From positions 4,521,001 through 4,585,000 of the forward strand of contig NZ_CP136920.1 in assembly GCF_033100135.1 (NCBI RefSeq): a DNA stretch of 64,000 nt. The letters are read 5' to 3'. This stretch comes from Rubellicoccus peritrichatus (GTDB taxonomy: Bacteria; Verrucomicrobiota; Verrucomicrobiia; Opitutales; Cerasicoccaceae). This document shows, in pieces, positions 39,413-49,304 of this stretch. Each line of letters begins with the position of its first letter. Within the stretch, counting starts at the first letter, position 1. Both the position numbers and the translations under genes were made by a program. The notes below the pieces were generated by a model. That model was not told where the DNA came from. It was given only the letters and a program-made list of their open reading frames with translations, and did not search any database.

Positions 39413-39896
39413 TTAGCTCGCTAAAAACTTGAGCTTCAAACACCAAAGTAGTCAGCCATTGCCTATCTTCAGTGGATTCCTGAATGCCTGATGGTACAAG
39501 CTCGTGAAATACGATCTCCTTAACCGCTCGCAAGTCCGGGCCTTCATCTGGAGGATTGAGGGCGGTTAATACCCTCTCCTGATCGCATAACGCATCCGAA
39601 ATACCTTTTGCCATCTTATCATGTATCCTATGTCTTCCCTCATCGGCTGATGAGTAAATCATTATCGCCAATGCAGCCGAGTACTCTCCCGTTCCTGCTG
39701 GCATTCCATCAGCATAAGTAGCCTCCAAACAATGCACCTCACAGCGAGGACTCTTCTTAGTCTCTGAGCTTCGCCCTTCAAGAAATTGTATTGTTGAAAG
39801 CATGGGTTTGCGGCGATTATTACTCGTAAGGTACCGCGATAAGGCTTTTTCAATCTGTCTTGTTACTTGCATTTTATAGTCCCGACTTTCTAGCAT
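39408..39896 (-). CDS. Putative tail terminator, 162 aa (copy 2)
   Basis: Same as 3688..4176; the alternative start corresponds to 39872. Confidence 0.5.
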   Translation of the reverse strand: MLESRDYKMQVTRQIEKALSRYLTSNNRRKPMLSTIQFLEGRSSETKKSPRCEVHCLEATYADGMPAGTGEYSAALAIMIYSSADEGRHRIHDKMAKGISDALCDQERVLTALNPPDEGPDLRAVKEIVFHELVPSGIQESTEDRQWLTTLVFEAQVFSELS

Positions 39897-40641
39897 TTGC
39901 GTCTATAGCTCTATCCAGAAGATTTGCAGCAACTCTTTCCTCGCGCTTAAATGCAGCCCTGGCACTGGAAGAGGACAGCACATCAGAGGCATAGGGAACT
40001 CTATTGTGAAGCTGATAATTTACACTTCGTGAACCCCTTGACTCGATCACGCTTCCACTTACTTTTGATACACCCTTTTTGCCTTTTGCCCAGGCTGGGA
40101 TTCCACGAGTTCCACCTAATAACCTTGCACATGCTGCCCAGCCTGCTTTTGCCAAACCAACGCGCTTTTGAATTTTCTGCAAATACTTATCTCGCTTTGC
40201 ATCATCAGGAACAACAGTTTGCTGACTGTTTTTTTTGGGTACGCGCCCCTTACTATTTCGAGCACTTGAATGTCTTTGCTTTTGTAATGACCTCGTTAAA
40301 TCAATACCCTCTTCCATTGCAATTTTACGCGCTTTAGCATATTGATTATTCTGCAAGAATAACCAGAACGCAGAAGCTAAATCTTCGCTTCTCCTGGCAA
40401 TGGCATCAAAAGCCTTTGATGGGGAAAGAAATACGTTCCGTACGTCAATAGCCGTCTTTCGCTTGCCTCGACCATGGGCCCGACTACTGAAGCCATGTGG
40501 TTGTGTTTGATAAGCTAAGTTTACGCTCACCCTTCTTGCACTCTGCTTTGTTACTTGAGGAATTGTTTTCCCGTTTGCAGCAGACAGCCTCCTGAGCTTC
40601 GACTTTAAAACCCTGTCATCAACTGTTGCTGTCAATTTCAT
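39874..40641 (-). CDS. HK97 gp10-like protein, 255 aa (copy 2)
   Basis: Same as 4154..4921. Confidence 0.5.
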   Translation of the reverse strand: MKLTATVDDRVLKSKLRRLSAANGKTIPQVTKQSARRVSVNLAYQTQPHGFSSRAHGRGKRKTAIDVRNVFLSPSKAFDAIARRSEDLASAFWLFLQNNQYAKARKIAMEEGIDLTRSLQKQRHSSARNSKGRVPKKNSQQTVVPDDAKRDKYLQKIQKRVGLAKAGWAACARLLGGTRGIPAWAKGKKGVSKVSGSVIESRGSRSVNYQLHNRVPYASDVLSSSSARAAFKREERVAANLLDRAIDANARKSGL

Positions 40642-40967
40642 TTAGCAGGATCATCCAGGGAGAAAGTGACACTAAAGTTGTCTTCTGAGGCCCCTACTAT
40701 CAGGCGCTTCAGTTTTTTCTTTTTTAAGGTAACTACACGCCCCACCAGTTCATCTACAACAACTGAATCTGGGATTTGGGATAGTAGCACCGTGACCTCG
40801 CTACTGCCATCGGGCATAAAGCCACCGGCCTCAGCTAGATCCTTGCTTCGTTCAATTGTCGGCAATATGCATGGAAGCTCCAAACTCCCAATCTGTAGAT
40901 AATCAGAATTCCTATTCTCTTCGAAGACCTCAAAGGCCTCCCCAAGGCTCTCACTTATCTCTGACAT
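40638..40967 (-). CDS. Putative head-tail connector, 109 aa (copy 2)
   Basis: Same as 4918..5247, with the hairpin 9 nt before its start. Confidence 0.5.
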   Translation of the reverse strand: MSEISESLGEAFEVFEENRNSDYLQIGSLELPCILPTIERSKDLAEAGGFMPDGSSEVTVLLSQIPDSVVVDELVGRVVTLKKKKLKRLIVGASEDNFSVTFSLDDPAK

Positions 40968-40976
40968 GGTAAAGAA

Positions 40977-41000
40977 AGGCGGGCCATTACTGACCCGCCT
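40977..41000 (-). terminator. Capsid-tail hairpin (copy 2)
   Basis: AGGCGGG / CCCGCCT hairpin with TTCTTT tail, as at 5257..5280. Confidence 0.6.
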
Positions 41001-41007
41001 CTAATAA

Positions 41008-41229
41008 TTATTTTTTGTTACCTTTCTTGGATTCTTCTGGAGGTGAATCAGTGGGTTTTGATTGAGATTTCTGATCTTTGTCGGTTCTAGCCATTTCAGA
41101 TTCCTCAATCTGGACTGCCTTATTCATGTTAATGAGCAATCGTCCAATAGAGTCTGAAACTTCGATTTTCTCATCAGTGAATACGGGCTCCCCGCTAATC
41201 GCTGTGTCTTTTGTGATCTCGATAAACAT
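41008..41229 (-). CDS. Small capsid-proximal protein, 73 aa (copy 2)
   Basis: Same as 5288..5509. Confidence 0.55.
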   Translation of the reverse strand: MFIEITKDTAISGEPVFTDEKIEVSDSIGRLLINMNKAVQIEESEMARTDKDQKSQSKPTDSPPEESKKGNKK

Positions 41230-41247
41230 TGTTACCCTTTCATCAGA

Positions 41248-43143
41248 TTACTGGTTTCCTGCATCAGTGCTAACAGCGAAAGACTCAGGATGACGAACAC
41301 CACAGTCTGTCAAGATTGTAACCATGATCTCAACCTTGCCTTCCTTCTTTAGAGAGTAAGGATCGACGATAACGTCAATGCCTGCCCAATCAGCAACAAT
41401 CAAATCGCTGAAATTGCCAAATACAACCCTGTTGGCGGGTACCTGATTTGTGGCAAATGATGGATAGCCATTCACCTCACGCCCAGCCCAAAGGAATTGA
41501 CCGCTGCCAGCATCCTTTGGTGTTGTCTTCCATGCTCCCCTGACCCCAGGAGTGGTAAGGTAAGCCATGCTTTCAACATCAGCGTTATCTGTTGCAACAG
41601 CGGTTTCAAACTCTACCACCTTTGCCCATGTGGGAGCAGTAGCAGCGCCAAAGGTAACCGTGTTAATCCCGGTTGTGTTGATGATACCTGTTGGTTGGTT
41701 GTCAGCACCTGTGCCAGCAATGCACGCCAGATCCTTGGCGATAGCCAACACACGCATCAAGTCATCTCTGACAAATGCCTCAATATCAATCGAAGACTGG
41801 GCAAGGAGCATTTTACTATAAGCCGTGTTGCCTGCGAGTCGCTTTGGAGAAAGCGCCAAACTACCGAATGTTTGAGTGCTTCCAGTAACCGCGTCATTCT
41901 CCCCGAGCCAGTAAGCAGTTGCACCACCGTCTGCACTGGGGATCGCAATGTTTCCCTGCAGCCCACTTAGAGAGCGAGCGCCTAAGCTGGTCACAAAGGT
42001 CCTATTTCGCAATAGCTCAATAAGGGAACCACCAAGCACAGAGGTTTGCACAGTATGGCCACCGTCAGCACTAACGCCCACAGACAAGTCACGACTGATT
42101 TTTCTGTTCTGGCTGGCGAGAGCGCGCGCGATGCGAGTATCATCATAGCTTTCCATATCCGCAGGGACATAGAAGCCTTGTGCCTCACGCTTGAGCGCCT
42201 TAGCAGTCGCCTCTGAGGCTTCACCCTCAAGGCCATCGACGGGCTTCCCTTCACCGGCAAGTCGCAAGGCACGAGTAAGACTGTACTCCTTTTTTTCCTT
42301 CTTACTCATGCCTACATCTGGCTTAGTTGTGATAGCTTGCGCTTCAAGCTTATCTCTCAGGATATGACCCTGGAAGTCTGCAAGCGGCTTATCGTTTTCG
42401 ACGTAGTCACGAACAACCTCGTTATCAACGTTGTATTCACGAGCGAGGCGGGAAATTTCCGCTACGCGATTTTGCTCTGTCTTCTTTGCGCGTTCAATCG
42501 CCTTTGGGTCCTCACGAACCTCAACAACGGTTTTGACCTCTGGAGACGAAGCGGGTTTTTCACGAGTAACCGTCTCGTTTTTGTTTTCTTCTGACATTGT
42601 ATTATCTAATATTTTTATAGATTCGCCGGATTGATTCGCTTTGCCCCGACCAACTCCGACAGTTGTATCGGCTGGGACTGTCACCAGGCTGACTTCGACA
42701 GGGGTCCACTTCGTAACGCGGAAAACGTCTTTTTCGTCCGTTGACGTGGACTCACGCTTTACCTCGTCTATATCGGTAGTGACACTAACCGACCGAAGGA
42801 TGCTATCTTTGACATCCTGAAATTTTTCTTCTGCCAGGGGGCCGCGTCCAAATCGAACAACAGCATACCCTTTTCGATCCCTGACCTCAGCGGAAATCAC
42901 CGCCCCGAGATGCATATCTTTTTGGTGATTAAATAGCAGGGGTCCATTTGAAAGCAGCCTGCTCAAGTCAACCGATCCCGGTCCATGATCCAAAATATCA
43001 AGGTAGCCAAAGCCATCGTCAATGGGCTCCTCTGATGAGAAGGAAAGCTCAACAGTTCGCTCCTCTTCATCAATTACTGAAACCCTCTCAATTTTAAGCG
43101 CTCGTGTAAGCTGCTTTGGAAATTGTTTTAGATGCTCTGGCAT
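41248..43143 (-). CDS. Prohead protease - major capsid fusion, 631 aa (copy 2)
   Basis: Same as 5528..7423; the internal Met183 start corresponds to base 42597. Confidence 0.88.
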   Translation of the reverse strand: MPEHLKQFPKQLTRALKIERVSVIDEEERTVELSFSSEEPIDDGFGYLDILDHGPGSVDLSRLLSNGPLLFNHQKDMHLGAVISAEVRDRKGYAVVRFGRGPLAEEKFQDVKDSILRSVSVTTDIDEVKRESTSTDEKDVFRVTKWTPVEVSLVTVPADTTVGVGRGKANQSGESIKILDNTMSEENKNETVTREKPASSPEVKTVVEVREDPKAIERAKKTEQNRVAEISRLAREYNVDNEVVRDYVENDKPLADFQGHILRDKLEAQAITTKPDVGMSKKEKKEYSLTRALRLAGEGKPVDGLEGEASEATAKALKREAQGFYVPADMESYDDTRIARALASQNRKISRDLSVGVSADGGHTVQTSVLGGSLIELLRNRTFVTSLGARSLSGLQGNIAIPSADGGATAYWLGENDAVTGSTQTFGSLALSPKRLAGNTAYSKMLLAQSSIDIEAFVRDDLMRVLAIAKDLACIAGTGADNQPTGIINTTGINTVTFGAATAPTWAKVVEFETAVATDNADVESMAYLTTPGVRGAWKTTPKDAGSGQFLWAGREVNGYPSFATNQVPANRVVFGNFSDLIVADWAGIDVIVDPYSLKKEGKVEIMVTILTDCGVRHPESFAVSTDAGNQ

Positions 43144-43152
43144 TTACCAGTT

Positions 43153-43166
43153 GCGACTAAGTCAAC
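43153..43166 (-). promoter_or_regulatory. 14-nt junction element (copy 2)
   Basis: GTTGACTTAGTCGC before the protease-capsid gene, as at 7433..7446. Confidence 0.6.
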
Positions 43167-44730
43167 CCTGCGACTCTTCAACCTGGACAGCAGGCTTAGT
43201 TTGATTGGGACGCTTAGGAGCGCTTTTTATCCCTCTGGCCTCTTTTTCCTTTTCATCTGCCTCAATTTCATCAAGCACGGTTTCATAGTCGTCTCCTATG
43301 CCCTCTACAATATCACGATCACTTCTCCAATTGTTCTCTCGCAAGAGCGCAAGCCCCTTGACATCTTTCTCAGGGTCAACCCACTGCCATGTTCTGCCTT
43401 TGAATTCTGCATTTAAGAATTTCTGAAATCGTGAAGCTGGAAGCGGTTGACCATTATCAAGTTTTATTAAACCAAAATCGAGTGAGTGTTTCAACCATGA
43501 CCTAAAAATTGGGTCTTTATCAGACTTGATATACCAATCCTGAATAATTTTGTAACCATCGCGCTCACTTAGCTTCCCTTCTCTGAGGGATGAGTAATTT
43601 ACTCCCTCTAGATCTCCAGCCAAAGTATTATATCCGGGGCCGCCAAGGCCAACAGCAGCACCTCGAAGCATTGCCTTTCTGAAATCAGGAAACGCCTGAG
43701 TCGGGTGCTGGGGGTCAAACTTCTCTATTCCAACGCCCACGGGCAGTTCTTCCATCAGCCCCGGTTCAGCATCCATGCGTATAGGCTCGCGATTCTCCTC
43801 GTCTCCCCCATAACCTGCCCCTTCACCGGGAATGCGCGTAAAGAAGGCCATCTTAGCAGCTGCCGTTGTTGCTGCAACCAGCTCAGCCTCTTCATATCCT
43901 CCAAGCATGCGAAGGCGCCGCATTGCGGTAACAATCCAAGAAACTCCACGAGTTTGGGTAAAGCGTTTCTTCTTTTTTAGAAAGTGAATTTCATTCGCTG
44001 GTACACGAACGCGAATCTTATTATTGATTCGAGACCAGAAATACAGATCGCCAGGGTGGTCTGTGTCGATCCAATACGCAATAGGCATCTTCCATTCGTT
44101 CAGTTCTACCCCCATGCGTAACTCATTGCCTGTCTCTGGTGCTTTACCATTCAAATGAATGTCCAACTGATCGGACTCCAAAGGATGAATTGCAAATCCG
44201 AATTCGTTATCAATGCCCTTGACCTCACGTTTAATCATTTCCCCATCTCGTGCAACCGTTCGAATTGAGATTCGGTCTGTCTCAGGGCCGGACGTATCTC
44301 TTGTCACCGTGTAATTTTCTGGAATATTCTGCCTCTTCCACGCTGACTCAATAGCCTTCTTCGCAAGCTTATCTACGGTCCCATCTCCATTTTTTGGCAT
44401 TGAGTTTAACCTGATGCCAGTATGGCCAATAATATTTACTTCCAGCTCGTGAAGAAATTTTTCTACAAAATCATTGTTTTCCTCAAGGTCACGCGCTCTT
44501 TGCAGGATGACTTTTGCAGCTTGGTATATGTCTGAATCTCCAGTACTCGCAAATCCACCAGTCCAGTTTTCGGTGAGGCGGTCAACCCTCCCGGCATCAT
44601 ATTGACGTGAAACTGAGGGCCGCTTGGTAATCTTTAGCCTTTCACCCTGACGCATTACTGCCCACTTCGATTCGGGATTGTTGAGTATCTCAAGCGCCGT
44701 TGCACGGTCTCTGGTATTCAGCTCATTCAT
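43162..44730 (-). CDS. Portal protein, lambda gpB family, 522 aa (copy 2)
   Basis: Same as 7442..9010. Confidence 0.9.
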   Translation of the reverse strand: MNELNTRDRATALEILNNPESKWAVMRQGERLKITKRPSVSRQYDAGRVDRLTENWTGGFASTGDSDIYQAAKVILQRARDLEENNDFVEKFLHELEVNIIGHTGIRLNSMPKNGDGTVDKLAKKAIESAWKRQNIPENYTVTRDTSGPETDRISIRTVARDGEMIKREVKGIDNEFGFAIHPLESDQLDIHLNGKAPETGNELRMGVELNEWKMPIAYWIDTDHPGDLYFWSRINNKIRVRVPANEIHFLKKKKRFTQTRGVSWIVTAMRRLRMLGGYEEAELVAATTAAAKMAFFTRIPGEGAGYGGDEENREPIRMDAEPGLMEELPVGVGIEKFDPQHPTQAFPDFRKAMLRGAAVGLGGPGYNTLAGDLEGVNYSSLREGKLSERDGYKIIQDWYIKSDKDPIFRSWLKHSLDFGLIKLDNGQPLPASRFQKFLNAEFKGRTWQWVDPEKDVKGLALLRENNWRSDRDIVEGIGDDYETVLDEIEADEKEKEARGIKSAPKRPNQTKPAVQVEESQG

Positions 44731-45284
44731 TATGGGCGGGTAAAATGTATTGCAATTTGTTTTCGCTCCCTGCCCTCTTCATTCCTGACAAGCTGCTCAT
44801 AGCGATCCAACTGTTTGTTTAAGTCGGTGAGATTAACGATTGAATAGCTCTGCCCGTTTACCGTGGCGGTCTGAAGCGTCCGCGAACTCAGTTTCTCTAT
44901 AGTATCCCTTAGTGCATCTCGTGTTCGACGATTGAAACTCCTGGTGTCGCCAGAGTTTCTTGTAGGATCTGGAAGCACTGTTATAACATCGGAGTAAACT
45001 TGCTCGCGTATTGTTTTGCCATTAGTTGCACTATCCTCAATGTAGCCGATGATCCTATAGGTTCCTGCTTTCCACTCGGAGGATTCCTTAGGAGTAATTG
45101 CGACCTTGAAGCCAATGTTCAGGGTTTCAGCAGATATTCTATATGTGTTGCCTTTCTCTGGATTAATTAGCGAATACCTCAAATTGTATGAGCTTGCTGG
45201 ATAATTGGAGAAGCTCCTTTGCCAGTTAGCAGAAAAACCCTGTGTCAAATGCACAGGTTCAGATTGAGGAATGGATTTTGCCAT
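44730..45284 (-). CDS. gpW-like joining protein, 184 aa (copy 2)
   Basis: Same as 9010..9564, with the additional N-terminal domain. Confidence 0.78.
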   Translation of the reverse strand: MAKSIPQSEPVHLTQGFSANWQRSFSNYPASSYNLRYSLINPEKGNTYRISAETLNIGFKVAITPKESSEWKAGTYRIIGYIEDSATNGKTIREQVYSDVITVLPDPTRNSGDTRSFNRRTRDALRDTIEKLSSRTLQTATVNGQSYSIVNLTDLNKQLDRYEQLVRNEEGRERKQIAIHFTRP

Positions 45285-45298
45285 GTCGCTTTCCAGAA

Positions 45299-45312
45299 GC
45301 GACTAAGTCAAC
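45299..45312 (-). promoter_or_regulatory. 14-nt junction element (copy 2)
   Basis: GTTGACTTAGTCGC between large terminase and gpW-like genes, as at 9579..9592. Confidence 0.6.
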
Positions 45313-45315
45313 TGA

Positions 45316-47244
45316 TCAATGATGCCTCCAGCGATTGACAAAAGATGTTCTTCTTTGCTGCCTGTAAGGTCTTGGAACGGCTACAGGTCTCGCAGATTCA
45401 AGGGGCTTTGGCGCTACCCTCGCCTCTTCCTTTTGTTTGGTGGCCAGCTTTTCAACATTCTTTGCAATATCATTCCAGCGAGGATCAAGGGACACAGCAG
45501 CAGCATAAGCATACTTGCGAATGTCCAGTGCTTCATTAGGGAGTTTCTCGGGGTTAATGAATGTCTGATAAGGCCTACCACCTTGATACTTCATAACAAG
45601 GCGCTCTGCCGCTACGAGCTGACGATAATATTCTAAGTCATACCCATTACCTTTTGGAAAATGGCATGTATGTGACCCACCCGGCTCCCTTGCGACATCT
45701 GCATAGACAGACTTCTTAGTCGCAACATCTCCAATCATATAGTGGGGTAGTCTGAGCCGATTATTCTTACTCGGTCTGCCAACGATGGGAGGTGTGTTAC
45801 GACCCTCTGTTCCTTTGCCCCTGACTGGATACAGCTTGATCCCGACAGCTAAGCAACTCTTGCAGAATGGTAAAACAAGGTCGTCACGGTGGCCCATATC
45901 TATAAAACCACGAGCCAATTTTAATGACCCACCATTATAAAGTTTCCATTGTTTTTCTAAAAGATCCCTAAACGGCTTCCATGTCTCAGGATCTTCCAGA
46001 TCCCCCATGAATTGATAGTAACCCAAGCCCCACGATTCAAAGCCTTCACCATAGGCGACTACTTCAGCCTCTATGCGAGCAGGACTCCCTTGCACATCGG
46101 CACCAAGAACCAGCATCAGAGAGCCGTCTGGGATCGGTTCATCTGAGGGGTCATAATGCTCAGCTCTAGCGTGGATAGCTTCATAGTCCATTTGCTCGGC
46201 AGAATCATCAAATACCTCAGCCTTGAAGGTATTGGTCCAGACCTGGAGACCCTGGCTACCCTGCTCCTTCGCGTCATAGAATTCTTCAACAAATTGAATC
46301 ATTTTATTGTTCTTAAAACCCTTTTTGGCTGGAAACACAGAATACAATCCATTGAGATGATAGCTGCGCACTCCATTAAAGGTAGCCGTTGGTCTCCATT
46401 CACCATTACGGACCATGCGAACACGCTCTTTGTCATTATGCGCATGACCGCATTCCTCACAGATATATCTAGGATCATCTCTAGTGCCTTGCTTTGACCA
46501 ATCCAATTGCTCCCACTTCAAAGTCTGCCAATGGCCGCACGCATCATTGCAACACTTTACAAACCAGTATCTTTGATCTCCTTTCTCAAACCATGTTTGG
46601 ATTCGAGAAAGTCCCTTTATAGTGGGTGTAGATGCCAATACTTGGATAGAGTCTGCGTAGTTATCAGCTCTTTTAAAAAGTAGCGTAATTGGGTCGCCCT
46701 CCTTACCGTCCTCCATTGCGTCGATTTCATCAGCAATAACAATTCTTGCCTGAATCTGCCGAAAACCACTAGGAGAATTAGTGCCTATCGCTGAAATTCT
46801 ACCACCAGGAAACTTCTTTGAGCGAATTGTATTATCGCCATCACGGCTTTTTGGTTCGCTTATTTTCGCCTTTATAGAGGGCGTATTATCACGCATTGGC
46901 TCAAACATCTCCTTAGCCCATTTCTCAGAGCTATCAATGGTGGGATATGCAACTAAAATATTACTTGGGTCACGATCTATTGAGCATCCTTCAAGATTGT
47001 TTATACATTCCGTCTTTCCCTGTCTTGCAGCCCACTGGAGAACCGTTACCTGTACATCATCATCAAAAAATGAATCTTGTGGCTCTTTCTGAAATGGTGC
47101 GAACTCTGGGTCATACATGCCTTGCACAGCAGTTACTTCGCTAGGCAAAAATCGATTCTCAGCTGCCCATTGATACGCAGGAATTGGTTCGGGTATTATA
47201 AGCAATTGAAAAGCCCGCTCGATAACTGTATCCACCCTACCCAT
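45316..47244 (-). CDS. Terminase large subunit, 642 aa (copy 2)
   Basis: Same as 9596..11524; all ATPase, zinc and nuclease residues intact. Confidence 0.94.
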   Translation of the reverse strand: MGRVDTVIERAFQLLIIPEPIPAYQWAAENRFLPSEVTAVQGMYDPEFAPFQKEPQDSFFDDDVQVTVLQWAARQGKTECINNLEGCSIDRDPSNILVAYPTIDSSEKWAKEMFEPMRDNTPSIKAKISEPKSRDGDNTIRSKKFPGGRISAIGTNSPSGFRQIQARIVIADEIDAMEDGKEGDPITLLFKRADNYADSIQVLASTPTIKGLSRIQTWFEKGDQRYWFVKCCNDACGHWQTLKWEQLDWSKQGTRDDPRYICEECGHAHNDKERVRMVRNGEWRPTATFNGVRSYHLNGLYSVFPAKKGFKNNKMIQFVEEFYDAKEQGSQGLQVWTNTFKAEVFDDSAEQMDYEAIHARAEHYDPSDEPIPDGSLMLVLGADVQGSPARIEAEVVAYGEGFESWGLGYYQFMGDLEDPETWKPFRDLLEKQWKLYNGGSLKLARGFIDMGHRDDLVLPFCKSCLAVGIKLYPVRGKGTEGRNTPPIVGRPSKNNRLRLPHYMIGDVATKKSVYADVAREPGGSHTCHFPKGNGYDLEYYRQLVAAERLVMKYQGGRPYQTFINPEKLPNEALDIRKYAYAAAVSLDPRWNDIAKNVEKLATKQKEEARVAPKPLESARPVAVPRPYRQQRRTSFVNRWRHH

Positions 47245-47671
47245 CTATGCTTCCTTTGATCTCTGTAATAGCTCCCATACGTAGTTGATTAGCTAGAGCT
47301 GATTTTCTTTCCTTTGGAATATCCGCCCATGAATTGATAACCTTTCGCAGTCCTAGCGCTAGTTGTTCTAATTTCTCTTCCACTTCCTCAACTGGCAATG
47401 TGACACTCGCCTTCTCATCTCTCTCTAATTCACGAATATCAGCATCTGCCGTGACCTTCCGTAGTCTCTCCCTTTGGATGGCTTTTTCGAAATCGCTACT
47501 TTGCTTCTCCTCTGACGATTTTTTCAGCAAGGCGATGTAGCCTTGTACAGACTGGCTTAGATCATATTTACCGCGCCCAAGCTTTTTGACTACCTCATCA
47601 TTTGCCAACTGGGTTATGCGGGCGGTCGTCAGTCCAAGCACTCTTGCAAGTTCAGTGCGATTGACAATCAT
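47237..47671 (-). CDS. Terminase small subunit, 144 aa (copy 2)
   Basis: Same as 11517..11951. Confidence 0.82.
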   Translation of the reverse strand: MIVNRTELARVLGLTTARITQLANDEVVKKLGRGKYDLSQSVQGYIALLKKSSEEKQSSDFEKAIQRERLRKVTADADIRELERDEKASVTLPVEEVEEKLEQLALGLRKVINSWADIPKERKSALANQLRMGAITEIKGSIDG

Positions 47672-47769
47672 TTGTGTAAAAGTAAAATCATTAAAATTCG
47701 GATGCCCAAAACTAGGAAATGAACAGTAGACGGTTTAACTGCGGTTTGCAGCTCCAGGAAGGACCCATT

Positions 47770-48267
47770 TTAGCGTTTTGCCTCCTTCAAGTAACGCAAT
47801 CTTGCCTTTCGACATGCCTTTCTTGCATCGCTGTGATAAAACAAGGAAGATTGAATGCCTAGTTCATCAGCGAGTTTATGAGCGATCTTAGTCACCCCGT
47901 AATTTGTCATCCCCAGGCTATGTGCCATGTCTGCAAATGAGTTCTCTTTGAATCGAGATGGAGCAATGAGGAAGGCGAGAATGATAATCTTTCTTCCCGC
48001 CGCTAAGGGATTCTTGCTGTTGCCAATAGACAATTGGAATATACCATTCAATGCCTCAAGTGCTTGGTTGGTTTCCTCCTCACCATCCTCCTTGTTCTCC
48101 ATGATCTCACGTGGATTCAGTGAGTCATGGGGAACAACGCCTCCATCTGAGCGAGTGTTAAATGCGATGGCACCGGGGGCTTGCGCGTTTCTTCTTTTAC
48201 TTGGCGATGATCCAGCTGCCTTAATGTGCAAGGCGCTTATATCAGTATCTTGATTCTCACTATTCAT
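47770..48267 (-). CDS. HTH protein upstream of terminase, 165 aa (copy 2)
   Basis: Same as 12050..12547. Confidence 0.6.
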   Translation of the reverse strand: MNSENQDTDISALHIKAAGSSPSKRRNAQAPGAIAFNTRSDGGVVPHDSLNPREIMENKEDGEEETNQALEALNGIFQLSIGNSKNPLAAGRKIIILAFLIAPSRFKENSFADMAHSLGMTNYGVTKIAHKLADELGIQSSLFYHSDARKACRKARLRYLKEAKR

Positions 48268-48305
48268 ATTTCATCAGTTAGTTTGTTGTTGCCTTGTAGC
48301 TCCAC

Positions 48306-48674
48306 TCACGAAGCTACCACAAAAGAGTTCTCCAGTACAGAAATCTTCTGTAATTTACAGTGTTTCGGGTACGAAATCATATCTCCTTCTTCGAGACATT
48401 TACTATCACGCACTGTAGTACCGCTAGAAAGCTCTTTGATTCTTTCAAGGATACTCGGCGTACCCGTGACAAAAGAAACGCCTTCTCGCTGATCCTCGTA
48501 CCAAATAGCCACATTCAGGCGAGCGTAATCCTCCTCCCTAATAACGATGAGCTTATCTTCTCCAGCTTCCAGACAAGACAGGCCATTCCATTCATCGGTC
48601 ATGGTGAACTGTCCGAGTGAGGCCTCACCTATCAAAACCTCGAATGTGTTGATTGGATTTAGTGTTAGTTTCAT
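48306..48674 (-). CDS. Unrecognised early protein, 122 aa (copy 2)
   Basis: Same as 12586..12954. Confidence 0.55.
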   Translation of the reverse strand: MKLTLNPINTFEVLIGEASLGQFTMTDEWNGLSCLEAGEDKLIVIREEDYARLNVAIWYEDQREGVSFVTGTPSILERIKELSSGTTVRDSKCLEEGDMISYPKHCKLQKISVLENSFVVAS

Positions 48675-49072
48675 AGTTTTTCAATTTGGATAAAGATTCC
48701 TGGCTTCTCGGACCAAAACTTTTCGATGATCTCAGAAGCCACCTGAGCGTCGTCGTTCCAGAACTTAAGATCTGTCATGCAGTCGAAGAGAAGCTTGTTC
48801 AGGTTGTGAGCATCTGGTCTGGTGTCCTTGAATTGCCCGTGGCTTCGTTTCCCCGTCAAAGGGAAGCACCACTTTACAATCACTCTCAACGGACCCGTCA
48901 TTGATGATCTTGGTACGTGTTGGCCTAAATGCGCCATGAGCTTTGCTCTCGCCTCTTTGACTTTTGGCGGCTCGAAAAAAATTGGCTTACCATTTTCGAC
49001 CATGACTTGCTTCTCCTGATGGGTTGCTGTTGGTGGTTTCATGTGCATGAAAAATTGAATTTGCTCAGGCAT
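48671..49072 (-). CDS. rusA: RusA-family resolvase, 133 aa (copy 2)
   Basis: Same as 12951..13352. Confidence 0.83.
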   Translation of the reverse strand: MPEQIQFFMHMKPPTATHQEKQVMVENGKPIFFEPPKVKEARAKLMAHLGQHVPRSSMTGPLRVIVKWCFPLTGKRSHGQFKDTRPDAHNLNKLLFDCMTDLKFWNDDAQVASEIIEKFWSEKPGIFIQIEKL

Positions 49073-49304
49073 AGATTTTTTCTTTTCGGAATAGGTTTGG
49101 TGTCACTCGCTTTCCACTTGTGGTAGGTAGGGCCGGGCGTAGCTTGGTCGCCCTGCCTTCCACCTGTGGGCGTGAGGGAGGGAACCCCCTTACTACCTTT
49201 AGGTAGGGGGGTTCATGTTCGAACATGAACACACCCTCAGAAGGGGGTTCGTTCATAAACGCACATTGAACCCCCTTCTGAGGGTTCGTGAAATTAATGG
49301 TCAT
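49065..49304 (-). CDS. 79-aa ORF through inverted repeats (copy 2)
   Basis: Same as 13345..13584, with the SD-backed ATG at 49304. Confidence 0.45.
   Translation of the reverse strand: MTINFTNPQKGVQCAFMNEPPSEGVFMFEHEPPYLKVVRGFPPSRPQVEGRATKLRPALPTTSGKRVTPNLFRKEKIYA
49114..49285. repeat. Inverted-repeat cluster, candidate origin (copy 2)
   Basis: All four inverted repeats of 13394..13565 are intact here, including both perfect ones. Confidence 0.6.
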